64,000 nt of DNA from Stichopus chloronotus (Eukaryota > Echinodermata > Holothuroidea > Aspidochirotida > Stichopodidae), in assembly GCA_021234535.1 (NCBI GenBank), contig CM037833.1, forward strand, positions 24,583,918 to 24,647,917, given 5' to 3'. Of this stretch, positions 23,041-38,200 are shown one piece after another (the stretch's first letter is position 1; each line of letters opens with the position of its first letter). The translations under genes were made by a program, and so were the position numbers. The notes beneath the pieces were generated by a model. The model searched no databases. It was given only the letters and a program-made list of their open reading frames with translations, and had not been told where the DNA came from.

Positions 23041-26000
23041 CTAGAGAGTAACAGAAATGAGAAAGTAGCTAGGACTGATACTCCGATGTATCATCAATTA
23101 TCTGCGACTGCTCTACACAACGACTGCTGATCGTTTCGGCTACTCAGTTCTGCTTTCACAATCTGTCATTCTGAAGCAGGTCTAGAGGGTGTCACTTTTA
23201 CTTACTGTACAGTTACTGAGTTTTACTTTTGGTCACTATTGCAAAATGTGAACTTAAGAATGACAGTACATTACTGTATATATTCTGCTTATTAATAATG
23301 TCCACCCATACTTTATATATAGACCAGGCAGATATTTATTTAATGGAGTAAAGATTTAAAAGTTTTTCCAAGAATGTCCCTTTAGCCTGATTATCGACAA
23401 ATTAAAGTTGCAGTCGATAAATCTGACCACGACCCTATCTATGCATGGTCTAAATGTTCACCACTGCAGATTGGTAACAATGGAACACACACTCACGAGC
23501 AAGCTCAAACTCATTTCCAATATACTAACAGATGCAATTCTCAATGGAGTACCACTCATGGGCTATGTTACAACGGAATACATACAGTGGTCATTTCCCA
23601 AACTGAAAGGTTGTGTGACATGAAAACGATATTTTTTTTTGGTTTTGGAGTATTGGGTGCATTCAGCATTGAAAATATCAACAATAGCCACAAATTCCAT
23701 CAAAATCCATCAGAGACTGACCAATTTACAGTCCAATTAGTGTCTCACAGTTGTACCATGAATAAACATTGGCTAAGTATGCAGATCTGTGATGTCAAGA
23801 GATGGACTCCTATGATATGTCTAATGTTAAAGTACATGTGCCATGAAAAACAAATTTTGGAGTATTGACCAAAGTCATCATTAAAAAAGTTAATGATGGG
23901 GCAAAAAATCGAAGCGGGGGGCAAGCAGTAATGACACTATCTAGGAGGGCTGCCACCATCGGTCAATGCGTAGCGTACTGATAAAATTTTTGGATAAAAA
24001 TGCCTCTCAGATTGCAGGAAATGGCACTTCCCAGTCTCTCTGGCATTGTGAGTTCCAGCTAACATTTTCTTTATACCGACTGCGGTTTGCACTCTGGTGC
24101 ATGGGAGTCCATGCCAAGGACTTTCAGATAAGAAGGCTTCTGTGTTGTACCTTTGTGAAGTTTTCAAAACTTCTGTCACATAAAGATTTCAAAACTTCGC
24201 TGTTGTCAGTAACCATTTCCCATGCAAATGCTAAAAATCTGTACTATCTATGACAGTTTGGGAAGTTCTTGTCTTAAACAAATTTGGCCTTTATTTTTTT
24301 ACCTTCGAATTTCATTGGGGGGGCAAGACATTTGAAAGGGGGCTCAAGCCCCCCTGCTCCCCCTCCCAGCTGGTGACACCTTTAAGTTTGTGCTGCTGGA
24401 GGCAAAACATCACTCAAAGTTACAGTAAATTAGCCTTCCAATAGCTCCCACACTTCCAATAATTGCATTTATTTTTTTGTTTCTTCACAATGCATCAATA
24501 CCGATGGTTCAGTCATGACAAAGAATGTATTGTAGTGTGAGATATGGATATTTTTTGTTTCTCTCCCATTATGTGTGTGGATATCTAAATTAATAACTAA
24601 AAACATTGTCAAGACCAATGAGAAGAATTGTGGTGAACAGAACTGCAAGTAACTAAGGCAACCTTGGAGTTAATTCAATAATGTAATTTTAACAAATGTA
24701 GTGATAAGAAAAGCTTATCACTACATAAAGCATAAAGCTAATTATGTGACATGATGTAAAGTATACCCTGGTAATGCTCACACATTTTAATACAGCCTCT
24801 ACCTAACTAGCCTAGGTCAGTAAAGACAATTGACATACATCTTAACATATTAGTCCTTCATATGTGCATTTGTTCTACTGTAGCTAAACATGCCTAGTGT
24901 CCAGACTCGCAGGCCAAGTCTGAGCCAGGGAATCAGAAGATATATTAAGTTCATAAAATGGGACGGTTCTGAAAATGGAATAGCTGACGTGTATGAATAC
25001 ACAGTGACAACTACCAGAGTTAACCACCAAAAGGTCATTTATTAATACTGATGATATGACGAGACTGCAGAGGAATTCCACCTCTCCCCATACATTACAA
25101 TCCCTGCACCCCTCCTCCTCTTCTTACATTGGTATCTTGGGAGAAATTTGCAAAGTTCCGTTTGAAATTCGGATGCAAACTCTGACAAGATAAGACAGAG
25201 TAAACATACAGCGTATTGATTTGTAACGGTAAGTGAGTTTCTATGACACTCTCTACTGTATGTCACTTCCTTCCAAGCAGAGACGGCACCAAAGGGGTGG
25301 GGGGCAGGCAGGGAGAGAATTTGTCCCTGATGATTTGCCATAAAAAGAGAATAGGGGAGGAAAACAATAGGGGGAAAAGGACCACACAAAAGGGAAAGGA
25401 CGAAGCAAAGGGAGAAACAAAAACAAAACAGAGACCCCCAAAAAATTAAGAGACATGGGGAAAAGCTAGATCTGATACACTCTTTCTACAGATTGCAGAT
25501 TAAGCAGACATGAATTTGGTAAAACTTCTTTTCATTTCAAGTGCTCTAATGAAAAGAAGCATTAAGAACACCTGAAATACAAAAATACATACAGGGAAGA
25601 CCTTACATTACATGTTGTGTAAAAGGACGACATGCAACTCAGGAAAAAATAGCTGCCATCAGGAATATTGCATGTTTCAAAAACCTGTAGTCTACTGATG
25701 AAAATGTAGGTCTTCTACTTAGCATTACACAAAATTTACAACCTTAGTTGCTTTAAAAGTAATACACATGCAGCTGACTGACAAAATCACCTAACCCTCT
25801 CCTGAAAAGGAAAGTCTCAGTTTAAAAGGGACGGTGAATTCAGAAAATGCATTACTGTACAGTATATTGGACGAGACTGCGAGTTAACCTCTCTTTCTCA
25901 AAAGAGTGGCTATCCTCCACAACTACACTTAGTTATCAGTCCGAAAACTATTTTAACTTTGTCATTCACATCACTTCAATGGAAAGAATATGGTTTCAAA

Positions 26001-29000
26001 GAAGTAAGTTACAGTATTGCACCTGGTTGCATCTAACAGTTACCTTTTAGTAGACAATTTCTCAAGGGTGAGAGGCCACCCCTCCCCTCACATCCATACC
26101 CCAGACTGGCAACCATTTGAATAATTCTCTCTGCCATCAAAGTACTCTACCACCCTCCCCAAGTATAGATACCTTTCAGGTTTCCCTATGAACAGGAGGC
26201 TTTCCCCAAAGAGATAGCAATTTTCAACAACGCACTCTCTACAGCATCAAAGCAGAGACGACGTGTCATATGTACGCGTTAGGGGAGCTAAAGTTGCTTT
26301 GGATTTCACTATGAATGTGGAAAGCAAAACAAGGTTGAATAAACAATTCTTCTTCTTCAAGGAAAATGTGTTTTTTTGATTTCAGAAATTTTTGAAATCA
26401 TTTCCACATTTTTCCACTGATTCAAATGAAACGTTACATACAGACTTATCACTGGAGAACAGACAGTCCAAATAAGCGGACATTTTCACACAAATTTCAC
26501 TTTGCTGTCAATTTAGGGGACTAACTTGGATTGTTTGATGAAATTCACTAAATCTGTCCTAAACTTTAGAAGTTCCTTTCACACACTAGTGACAAACGGT
26601 CAGACCACAGTAACAGGATGAGTACATTCCACGTACACAGGAATTTCAAGGAGTGAGAAATTAACAATTCAAGTTAATTTCGAAACTTTGTGATCAGACA
26701 CTTGTCCTATTAGTACTAATTCATATTAACATACAGTAGCCTGTATTAGGTCAGGGTGTAAAAAAATCAAACATTTTGACAGTGTTCACGAACCTATTTA
26801 ATGTGAATCTTGACTAATATACTAATTACAAGCTTCGTTGCATGTTTGCAAACTTAAAAAAAAAAATCCTCAGAAAGTTATTGATACCAACTCAATGAGC
26901 CCCTTAACACAGAAAGAAACCAACGAAATGTTATGTCTCTTAGTTACAACTATGAAATGCTTTTGTTAACTCTACAGATCAGTTTTTAACTTTAACCATA
27001 GATAGATTTATTTCTACTTTCATGCACTCTATGGAAAATCCATTTTGGCCACTAAGTCATATTATGAATATTTTAAGGATAACAACAATAATGAAAACTT
27101 TGAAATAGAAGCTTATAATCATCTTCCCAAGCCATCGGTCTACATGAACAGAGGAACAGAGGAGACTTAATTATCTCCAAGACGGCACTGTCAAATATCA
27201 CCATGCAGTGAGTGCTCTTCTAAAAACGTCTACAAAGAGACATCACCACATCAAAGGTGGTGTGGTGTATTCATCAGATATCAAACTTATCACCTGATCT
27301 TTGCCCACTAGTGTTTTGGCATTCATTGAGAAGAAACCACCTCTAACAACTGTGTTAGATATTAAGGCTGAAGAGTGCCTTAATTTCCCCTGAGATGGTG
27401 ATATGTAATCAAGCAGGGATTGAACATGTAAAAGACTTAAAAGAGGGAGTTACATCAAGTCAATGAGGGGTACACATCAAAAGACTGATACAATGTACAC
27501 GATCACTCACCTGCAAGTTATGCGATAAACAGCCGAAACTTCAAAACCATTCCTCTGCATGTACAGAAGAGCACGACACTTTTAGATATTGGTGAAGAGT
27601 GCATAAAACAAGACCTGTGCAAGTCACTCACCTGCAAATTATGCATAAAACATCCGAAAGTCCGGGTCTCGTTGCCGATCGTCGCCAGGGCAGACTTGAC
27701 GTAGGAGGTCGCAGTCGGAACAGTGAGGGAGCTCCTCCTGATTTTGCTCAGCTTGGAAACGACAAAATACGGCAAAACGGACTGGGGAGGTAAATGGATC
27801 ACAGTAAAAGTTGCTCAATGTCTTATAGTGAGACTTTCCAAGCTGCATTGGTTGCTGACAACAGCAGCTCTGGAACTGCTTAGTTAAAGCATTACAGAGA
27901 TGAACTGATGGTTTTACTGACACCAATCCGGAAAGCAGTCAAGCCTTGGATGTATCATTCAGACATGCCGTTAAAAATCCATCAACAAAGTGCATAACAC
28001 TAGATTTGATCACTGCCAGGATTATTGAGGACTGGTTGCTTGAAACTATACAAACCACCTCTGGAGAAAGTAAAAGCTCATTGATAGAAACAACAAGAAT
28101 TAACAGCTTTGATGAATCAGTGGATACATGGATGGCATGCAGAAAAAAAGGGCAAGGGTACAAACGATAGACATTACAAACACTATAGACATTACAAAGT
28201 AGTTGCTAGCTTAGCCTCGCAGCTACTTTGATTTACTCCTCACTCAGATCTGTAACGACATCAATAAAATGAAAGTCAGTTCCAATTTGAAAAAAAAAAA
28301 ATATAGCAAATTTCATATCATCCATAAAAAGATTCATTTACATTTTCACTTTTCAAATCCTGTGTTTTATTTTGTTTAGGGTCGAGTGGAACAAATTTAT
28401 TTGTATCCCTTCCAACTAAGTTTAAGTCACCAAGTGTATGCTGCGACAGGCTCTCCTCATCTTACCTGGACGACCACACCTTTGGAGGAATACTCAATGT
28501 TGAGAGCACGAGAGAAGAAATCCAAGTACGACTGAAAGAGAATTGTTAGAATAGAGGATTTTCACTTGAAATTCTATACAGCTGTATTCAACTCAATTTG
28601 TAGCATGCTGTTACCTTCAGAGATAACACACAGACATAACAAATGCATCTGATGAACACAGGTTCAACTGAGCAGTAGATGTATAAATCGATATTATCGA
28701 TGACTGAATATGTTTCATTAAAGGTATATCAGTATTACGTTTGGAATAAAACTACTTCTCTTAGGTCCAACAGATCATCCAGTTTAAGTTCCATAAATCA
28801 GCTTCAGCATCTGCTATTAAAACTGATAATAATATGGTAATAATAGTTCTAGCAAGGAGAAGGTAAGAGAGGCAAGCATAATTGCCAACATCACAGTGGA
28901 ATAAGGTGCACTAATGATGATGATGATGGTGATGTTGATGTTGATGATGATGATAATGATGATTATGATGATGATAATGATGATGATGATCATGATGATG

Positions 29001-29064
29001 ATGATGGTGATGATGATGATGTTGATGATCACGATGATTACGATGATGACGATGACGATGATGA

Positions 29065-29098
<34 letters not shown>

Positions 29099-29121
29099 GG
29101 TGGTGGTGGTGGTGGTGGTGG

Positions 29122-29205
<84 letters not shown>

Positions 29206-32200
29206 CTATAATGATGACGAGGATGATGAGGATGCAACAATGATGATGATGATGGTACTGTGCGAACTTTGTACTAATATCCCACAATACGTCCATAGAC
29301 AACACAAATGTGTGCACCATTCTGCAATGTCAACTATTCCAAATGAATTGTGAATGGATGTGGCACACAAGATGTTCAATACACTAATAAAATTGCAAGA
29401 GATCCTAAAAATTAATGATGAAGTGTTTCACAATGGTGGCGATGATGATGACACCGATGGCGACAAGACGTACAGCACGAAACAACATAAAGGGTGCTAG
29501 ATTCACCGATGTCAACATCTCACAAGGAATTGTGGCCTGATGTGCAAGTAAGACGTTCAATTACACATAATATATTGGAAGTGATCCCAAATTGTTGAAT
29601 TGCTGTAACAAACTACAAGTAGAATAAAAAAGTGTACTGTAGGATGGCAACAACCATGCTTGTTTTAGTCCAAATGTTTCAGTATATTACAAACTACAAC
29701 TCCACATTATTCTGTTGCAAAATTTCTCTTTATGAAAGAAAATCACCCTCAACACTTCTTTACTCAGATCGAATGATTAAAATATTTACATAGACACAGG
29801 TTGCAGTTAGAAGTTAGGCCTCCATCATAAATCCATAGGGATGCTGTGCTAAATGTGGTACATCTACAAACCAAATATCACATTTGTCTCACCTTGGCTT
29901 CTTATGATATTGTGTTAACAAGATTTTTACAATTTGCTACAACTGACCCAAAATGACCTTTGACATCCACCAAACTCACTAGAGTTTTGTACTCAGTGTG
30001 GTACAACTATGTAAAAATATGACATCTGTACAATCTTGTTACCAAGGTTTTCACAATTTGACCCATGTTGACCTCAAATGACCTTTGACCTCCAGCAAAA
30101 ACAAAAATGTTCTTGTACTCAACGTATTACACCTGGTCCCTCCCCCTCATAAATATGTGAGATTTTCCTTGCTTCCTTTCTTAAGTTATCATGTTTACAA
30201 GGTAGCCGTAACATACACACACAACACACACACGCACCCCTGTGTGGATAGAAAGGTCACGATTTCATCGAACCAAAAATCAAGCAATATCAACACAGAC
30301 AGTGTTAGCCCTCTCTTGATGTGGATCAGAGCAAAAATGTTGCATTTGTAATTTGTCCAACGGTGGTAAAGTACAGTACAACAAAGGAGTAGCTCCTAGC
30401 GAAGATGTTTGATGGTGATAAGAGTACTGACACACAAATGTAGATTATAAATAATTGAATTATTAATATTGATGCATATATGCATTAGTATTCCTCCTGA
30501 ATCTCAACTTCAATTTGTTGATCATGCAGCAGTCACAAAAGCGGTTTATACTTCACTCATCGTTGCTTTTCATGAAGACTATTTATTAAAGACTGTTGAC
30601 TTTGATTGGATCGACATCGACTGAATGGCATTAAAAAGATGACAGACAATTTTTTTTACCTTGGTTGCAGAGTAAACAGTGAGGAGGGGGCTCGGAAAAG
30701 CACCAGCAGCTGAAGATATGTTGATGATTAATCCCTTCTTCCTGATTTGATCAAAGACAAAGAAATGAGAGGTATTTACAAACTCTCAAGATGAATAGCC
30801 TTCATGGGATCTGCTCAACAGTTAACATATCAACAGACTCACAAAGTCATCAGACATCAACCTTTAATCTCTTGCTTGACTATACACATCAACAGACTCA
30901 CAAGGTGCAGCAGCCATCATTTAATCTGTTGACGGTTAAACACATCGACAAGGTCACAAGATCAATGGCCTTAGAATTAATCTGTTGATGATTAGATACA
31001 TGAACAAAGTCACAAAATCAGGGCAGCCATCATTTTAATCTGTTGATTATTATAAAACACAACATACAGTAACATTAAATGATCAAGTCATGAGAAAAAA
31101 AGTAAAAAATCTGTACTTCAGATGTTTCAAAGAAAGAGACCCCAAATCTGTGGATAAAGTAACATTTTATCTTTGTACAGTTAAACACATTGACAAACTC
31201 ACAAGATCAGCAGCATTCAGTTTAATCTGTTGATGTCTTAACACTTAGACAAACTCATGAGATCAGGTGGTGGAGGAAGCCTAACTGTGGCTACATCAGG
31301 TGACTATGAACTTTATAATTTTTTTCTAAAATTTGGTACCATGTCTATTTTACGTCCGCCTTTCCCATATGGATGTACTGTACATGAACGACCCAAAGGA
31401 GAAATTGTCAAGTGCAAGACTCAAGAGCAAGACTTGTCAATGATTGGTAGTTTCCACCAAAAGCTTGCCCTAAGGGACCTGAGGGAGACACAAAGTATCC
31501 GCAGATAGGAAGCTTTAAATCTGATGATGACACAGAATACAAACCACTATGGTTACAAAGACAAATCACCTCTTTCATCAGTGGTAGATCGGGGCCCTTA
31601 TCAGATTTTTCCTGGGACCATGCAGATCAAATTTACCAATGCCATAGTGATTCAATTTGAAGTGGGGTCAACGGGTTGGTATAAGGGCCCCATGTTAGGT
31701 CTACAGCTGGCGTTTAAATCTACAGTAGGTTTATGTACTATTAAGATGAATCACATTAATGCTCACCTTCGTATAGGTTTTGTTTGGGTTCATTTGTGTA
31801 GATTAGTCAATGTGACAATTATAACTACATTGCGAGAAGTTCATATTCAGTACATACAGCATTCTGTTCCCAAAATAGGGTGTCCTGTTTTTAAAAACTG
31901 GGTGCTAAACCATTCCAAACCAGGAGCAGAGAAGGCATCTAAACCATGCCCACTGTCAGTTTAAAATGCCCTCATGACAATCTTACAGATATGGTAATTT
32001 ACAATAACACCATCACACCATTTTTTTTTTTTTGTTCATTCATGTGCTTCTCTTGGACTATATCACAACTAATCAACAATCAGTGGTTCCTGGAATCATT
32101 ATCATGATCACAATACTGTAGTTCAGCCTCATTATAATCACAGCTCAATGTGACCGTTCATCGAGATTAAGTTAATCCCTTGGATTCCAAAACGACCTTT

Positions 32201-35200
32201 GTACAATATCCTAAATCTTGGTGGAATGACATGCCTGCAATCTATTTAAATAACATCTACTGCAGGTAAATAAGATAAACCTTGAGTGCAAAGGAGACCT
32301 ACCTTGAAAGCATAGATGGTAGAATAAGGTATGTCATCTAGGAAAGGAGAAAATCAAAACAGAAACACTGACAACTTCTTCTTTTTTTCTCTCTTTTGGT
32401 TCTCTTTTTATCTATCGGAAAGCAGGTGCAATTGAACATTTTGATGACGCAATTCTGAAGGCAAACGTTTAATAGGCATGTGATCACCAGACAATGACTT
32501 CACCCTTGTTGCAGGACAGTGGCACCTTACATTGTGCAATTGCAGGCCTCGCCATGACTGTGCCCAACTAATGGTACTGTTCAGCTTCTTCTTTTTTTTC
32601 AATTTGAAAATGACATTTTACCTGAAGTACAGGAAAGATAATGTCAATGTTTGTTGCAACGACACAGGTGTCACCATCAGGGGTAGATTGAGGATTTTTG
32701 TTTCGGGGAAGGTACACTTGACTCATGCACTGCACTGTAGGAGAGTGTCTCCCACCTGATGAATTCACACAAAATAATATTGCTCTCATCATGGTGTATC
32801 GTTACCACGTATGTATGCCAAAACAATGAAAAGAAAAGTATAATTCATCAGTTCTGGAAATTTTGGAGGTATCCCTCATGCATCTGGCCCTGGTCACAGT
32901 ACCATGCTGTCTGGGTCATGCAGTAGCAGAGACTTCTCCCCAGCCATGATAAATTATCCCTTTCGAAAGTGGAACATTGCAGTATCACACATCACTCACG
33001 ACCAAACGATAATTATAATACTTAAATCATTGCGGCAGTTTCGATTAAGAAGCAAAATCACTGTTGAGCACAGAAGCTAATTATGAAATTAATGAATGGA
33101 CAAAAAAAGAAAAAAAAACATCGTAATAATTCAAAACTAACTAGGCAGCCATTAATACGCCCATATTTGAGTACATTATTATAAAGTCAATACACAGTTA
33201 GGCTCACTTTTCATTTGTGACAATAATCAAGAATACAAGAAACTCTAATAAAATATGTATTAGCCACTGTTCTGAATGATTTTACGTATCTGTTGAAATC
33301 AAGGTATACATGGACTATAAAAGGCTGCCATGACAAGGTTCTATTAATAGCCAACCTCCTCCACATGTGGAACTGTACCTACAATATTTATACCGGTAGA
33401 TACCTCGAGTACATAATATAAAATATGTAAACAGCTATCCTTTTACAGACCAGCGCTCCCTCTTACATGTACCTGCAAGTCTGTTCTTGAAGCAAACTGT
33501 AACACTGTAAGAATGTATACTGCAAGACTAATTGATATTTAAATAAGATCAGTAATGCCAGCACAACTACACCCACCGAAATATGATGCATACAGTAAAT
33601 AACAGATGATATATACCAAATGAATAAAATAAATACCAGATGATGTGTGATACGTTTTAACATGTTAACGTTATGCAATCAGCAAGTTCACTAGGGCTCT
33701 GTTCCGACCTACTGTACAATGACAGAATGCCGGTAAATTTTGCTTTCATGACGGGGGACAGAATGCCGGTAAATTCTGCTTTCATGACGGGGATATTGCA
33801 GACACTGTTCTGTCTCTTGGGTGCATGGATAACTAATAAATGAAAATGAATAAAATGTGATACATACAGAAAACAAGGCCTACCTCAGGAACTCTGTGAT
33901 CTTCTGGTTATCACAACTTTACTGTTACTAATTAACAATTGATACTAGAGTATTTTACCAGTACCAGAGTACTGTACCTTTTGTTTTTATTTGAAAATGA
34001 CAACAGAAAAGGGAAAGAAGAAAAAATTGCCTCTATTTTTCTTTGCACACAGAATTATTGCAAAAAAACTCAAAAACCCACACACAAAGAGCTATCGTAT
34101 GCTGTTTGCAGGCATTTACACACCTGGGAAATCGTCTCACATACGTATGGTATAAATTTTTTTGTTGTCCCTTCGGTCGAATAAAGCCAACCGAATAAGG
34201 TGAAACAAACAACAAGCAACATAAGTAACACACCAAAGATAGTTGAAAAGAGAAAGAGACGAGACAACTTAAAACCAACAACATCAAAACAAATGAAGGG
34301 CTCACCATTGTTGCAGCCAAACAATTGATGTTGATGATGGATTGAATCAACTGTGGAAGAAAGATCAAATACTTTGACAGTAAACCAATAATAAAATACA
34401 GCATACAGTACAGCATAAACATACAGTAAAGTATACAGATACAGTACAGTATACAGATACAGTACAGTATACTGATACAGCATACAGTACAGTATACTGA
34501 TACAGCATACAACAGTGCTTACTACTCCACTAGTTCACAGAGTTCTGTATTACCAGTTGACAGACAATAAGCAAGGGAAAAATAGGAAAGAAAATGCTAA
34601 AATTTGCTTGTTATATTATTGTTTGCATGTTTTTGCCTATTACTGTAAAGGACTGAACATCTTTTACCTCTTGAGTTATTTTTTTGATATTAAGATTGGG
34701 AAAATTTTCTGCTAGCTCAAAGTACCACAGCATCAGTTAATCACACTATGTGTAATGGTAAGTGTTTTTCACCAAGTTCACAATGGGGTACACCCGGTAC
34801 ACAGCCAGTCGGGCACATTATGCCCGAAGCACCTGTAGACCTTCTGTTAGGCTTTAAGTGTCTTGTGAAGTCAGTAATATGACCATTTATTTTGCACATG
34901 TATAAGTACATAACATCATGCTTCTCACATATTCTTACTGCAGTTAGGATATACATGCTGAATTTTGTCATACATGTAACATACAGTATGTGAATATATA
35001 TGAAACTTTGGACACACGTAGCTACCACACAACCGGGTCCAGATGTCACCAGTCTAGATTTGAGAGCAAACACTAGTCTAGCAATACTTGCATACTGTAC
35101 AAGTATGAAGCAGAATATTATGGTCAGCTTACTTTCTCACAATTACAATACTCTTGAAAGGATACATCCTGTGAATCACAGAACCATTCCATCAAGAGAA

Positions 35201-38200
35201 ACATCCCAAAACTCACCTGATTTGGTAACTTATGCACGACACAGTTACCTGTCTCAACACACCAAATTCACTCCCATCTACCGAGCCAAGATTACAAGCG
35301 ACCTTTTGACACTGCCTGTGGCACCCTCCAGCCTAATATGGGACTAGTGCCAACCCCCCCTCCCCCTTGGCATAAAGCAATGGCAAGACCTGCTTTTGAG
35401 GAAAATAATATAAAGAAACTTTTGACTTTTCATAAACACTACAAACCTATGACTGGTGCTTACCTTCTCAGGTTCCTCCAGCTCGTGAAAGTACAGTGGA
35501 TAAGGGTAGGACATGCCAACATTGTTGACTAAGACACCAATCTCTAGGCCATCCAGATGTTTACCCACATCCTGGTAGATTTCACTTCCCGACGTGAAGT
35601 CGACAGTGACGATTTTAGTTTGTACATTGTATTTAGATGCTATGAAAAAAAAAAAAAAAACGAAAAGTGTTCTTGCTCATATGAATCCAAACAAAACAGA
35701 GCAATGCTTTGCCTTTACTGTATTTCAGCTCTGAAGAACTGTAGCTCATATTTTACAAAATAACTAACATTTTTTGGAAAAGACCTTTATCACCACTGAA
35801 AAAAGGTGATTACGTCATTGCAAAGTGCAAACTGTAGGCCAGCGCCTTTTTGAGTGCCACATCATGCAGAGGTTCTCAACAGAATTGTCCCTTCACAATT
35901 CATCATGTAACATTCCTCTCCATATATTCAAGCTTTCCTGTACATTCTGTTTAGTAGCATGAAAAACTTCATTTGATCTCCGCATCTCAGCATGTGCTGA
36001 AGTTGGTCCTCAGGGAGCTTTTTGCCAGTTTCAAGCCTATTTAACATGCACTGCAGTACAGAAAATTTGGGTAACTGTTGCATTGGACAGTTCATGCATT
36101 TTCATAATTTAACAGCTCTTCCAGCCCCCAATTCCCCATGTGTATTAAAGAGAAATAGGGCGTTTAGAATATACCAACATGGCATACAGTACAAAGAAAA
36201 TAGCTTTAGTCATTGACAAACTATTCGGTCTCATCAATAAACATCTACAAAAGCTTTATTTCCTTAAAATATTATGAATGTGATGGTTAATGGAAGATGC
36301 ATCATTTGAATTTTGAAAAGTTTGGGTGAGCAAATTCTTGTTGAGCAACAAATAACTGAATTTCTATCTCTGGGAAACTTATTTTTTTGAAAAAAAGGCT
36401 ACTGTCCATCCTTATTTTGAATACTCCATCATTCTTTGTCCACAAACTTTGGTTTTACAAATATGATTGTTATCTGTGAAACAAACGCCTTATTTCCCTT
36501 TAAATACACTTGGTATACAGGATGCTTATGATGTACAGTAGCAATAATGACTGCAGTGTTTTGAAGAAGTGCTCGTTGTTAAATTGAGTATCAGGAGTGG
36601 CCTCTCTAGTACACAGTACCTTTCTCCTTTTTGGATGATACAATATTACACACCTCAGTTAGTCATTGCCCTAAGATCATTGAAGGTAAAGTTACTGTAA
36701 AAAAGTGCATACACAAGCAAGTTATAGTCTAATGTTAATATTCATAATGAAATGAACTGGATTAGTTCTAACACCCAGATAAGGGGACGTTGACTGTCAA
36801 CGCCGTAGGGGCTAGTGATCGTGATGAATATCGTATACCAAATTATTTCGCCTTGCAACACCATTTCAAATTGCACACACTATACTTCTTTCAAATAGTT
36901 CTAATATTTTAATGTACAGGTACTGTAATTTGCCTGTAAACTTGTTTAACAAACCTCCTTAAACCTGCAGGTACATTAACAATTTGCTTTACTGTTTGAC
37001 GGTGTGAACGTAATTGCAGTCGATTGCCATGAAAAATAAATTTGGCTGTAAAAATACACTGGACATCATACAGTAGATTGCCAAAGATTGCCTATTAAAG
37101 CAGGAAGTGAGCTGTTATTCCTGCATTTCCCAAAGTAGGCATGGTTATACAGTACTTCTTACAGTTGCAGAAAGTTATACGAATTCCTGTACAGAGGTAC
37201 ATTTGTCCACGTACACATAAACAAAATTTGCCTTTGCATAGGAGTTTTCTTGTAGCAGTGTTCACGTGGAAATGCCGCACATTTACCACAGGGTCCAATT
37301 CCACTAACTTTTTAGCTGTAAAAAATGAAATCGCTCCTCTTTCTGCCATAATTAACACTCTAATTAATGAAACTTTTAATGAAAGGAACCTGGCATAGCA
37401 TGTTATTTTCCACATGGGTATCAAATGACAGAAAATGATGGAAGATCAACCACAAAGGCTATTTTTATTCCTTCAAACAGCACGTCCTACTTTCAAACAT
37501 AAAGATTGTCATAAAAAATAAAACTGGCCACTTCAGACAACTCAGGAAGAAAAAATATCAAGGAAGTTTTGACCGGAACAAGGACCAGCTGAGTCTACAG
37601 TGTACCTTAGATAGGAGATTCTTGTACTGAAACATAATCTCCAGCAAGGTTCTCCCAACTGTACCTCTCTCTCAGGAGGAATGATCTGGAACGCCGTCCG
37701 ATCCACTTGATTCCAATCAGATACCATCAACAGTTACTGTATGTTACCTTGTAGAAGATTTCAGTGTCATCTTATAGTTTAACTGATTACAACATTACTG
37801 TTTAGATAACAAGATTTGGTTGTTACCACGGTATCAGACATTCAGGATTGGATTGGATTTGTTACAGTATGGGCACAGGTACCTCTGACCTGTCAAATTC
37901 TCAATCTTGGAAGAAACTGCTAGGACACTAAAATTGCAATACTTTGGGTTTATAATCCTACATCTTACTTCAGGAGATAAAAGTGAAACCCATCGAGCCC
38001 CGACAAGTCTTCTCTAAGATCACACAGTAGGAACTAAATATTAAATCTGCTTTCATAGTACAATTTGCAACCATTGTTTTAGAAACATTGATGATTTACC
38101 CCGAGTGCAACCGAGTCACAGTGGAGAGAACACTGTACCTGCACTAAAGAAACTACCCATACTGTACCTCTATGTATAGTACCTTTACATATAATACCTG

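Noticed and set aside
28817..29320. Long poly-Ile/poly-His/poly-Met frames on both strands
   Set aside because: They are readings of the (ATG)n/(GGT)n microsatellite; no other coding evidence.
30820..31260. Regularly spaced repeats that might suggest a CRISPR array
   Set aside because: Units are degenerate minisatellite copies without unique spacers, and the genome is eukaryotic.
31524..31964. 146-codon plus-strand frame within reductase intron 6
   Set aside because: No recognisable domain or splice context, and antisense to the gene. An 11-bp inverted repeat (GGGGCCCTTAT, 31592 and 31695) inside it suggests repeat DNA.
34033..34512. Two overlapping frames of 137 and 159 codons on the minus strand
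   Set aside because: They overlap exon 5 of the reductase and read through intron and ACAGTATAC repeats; only exon 5 is supported.
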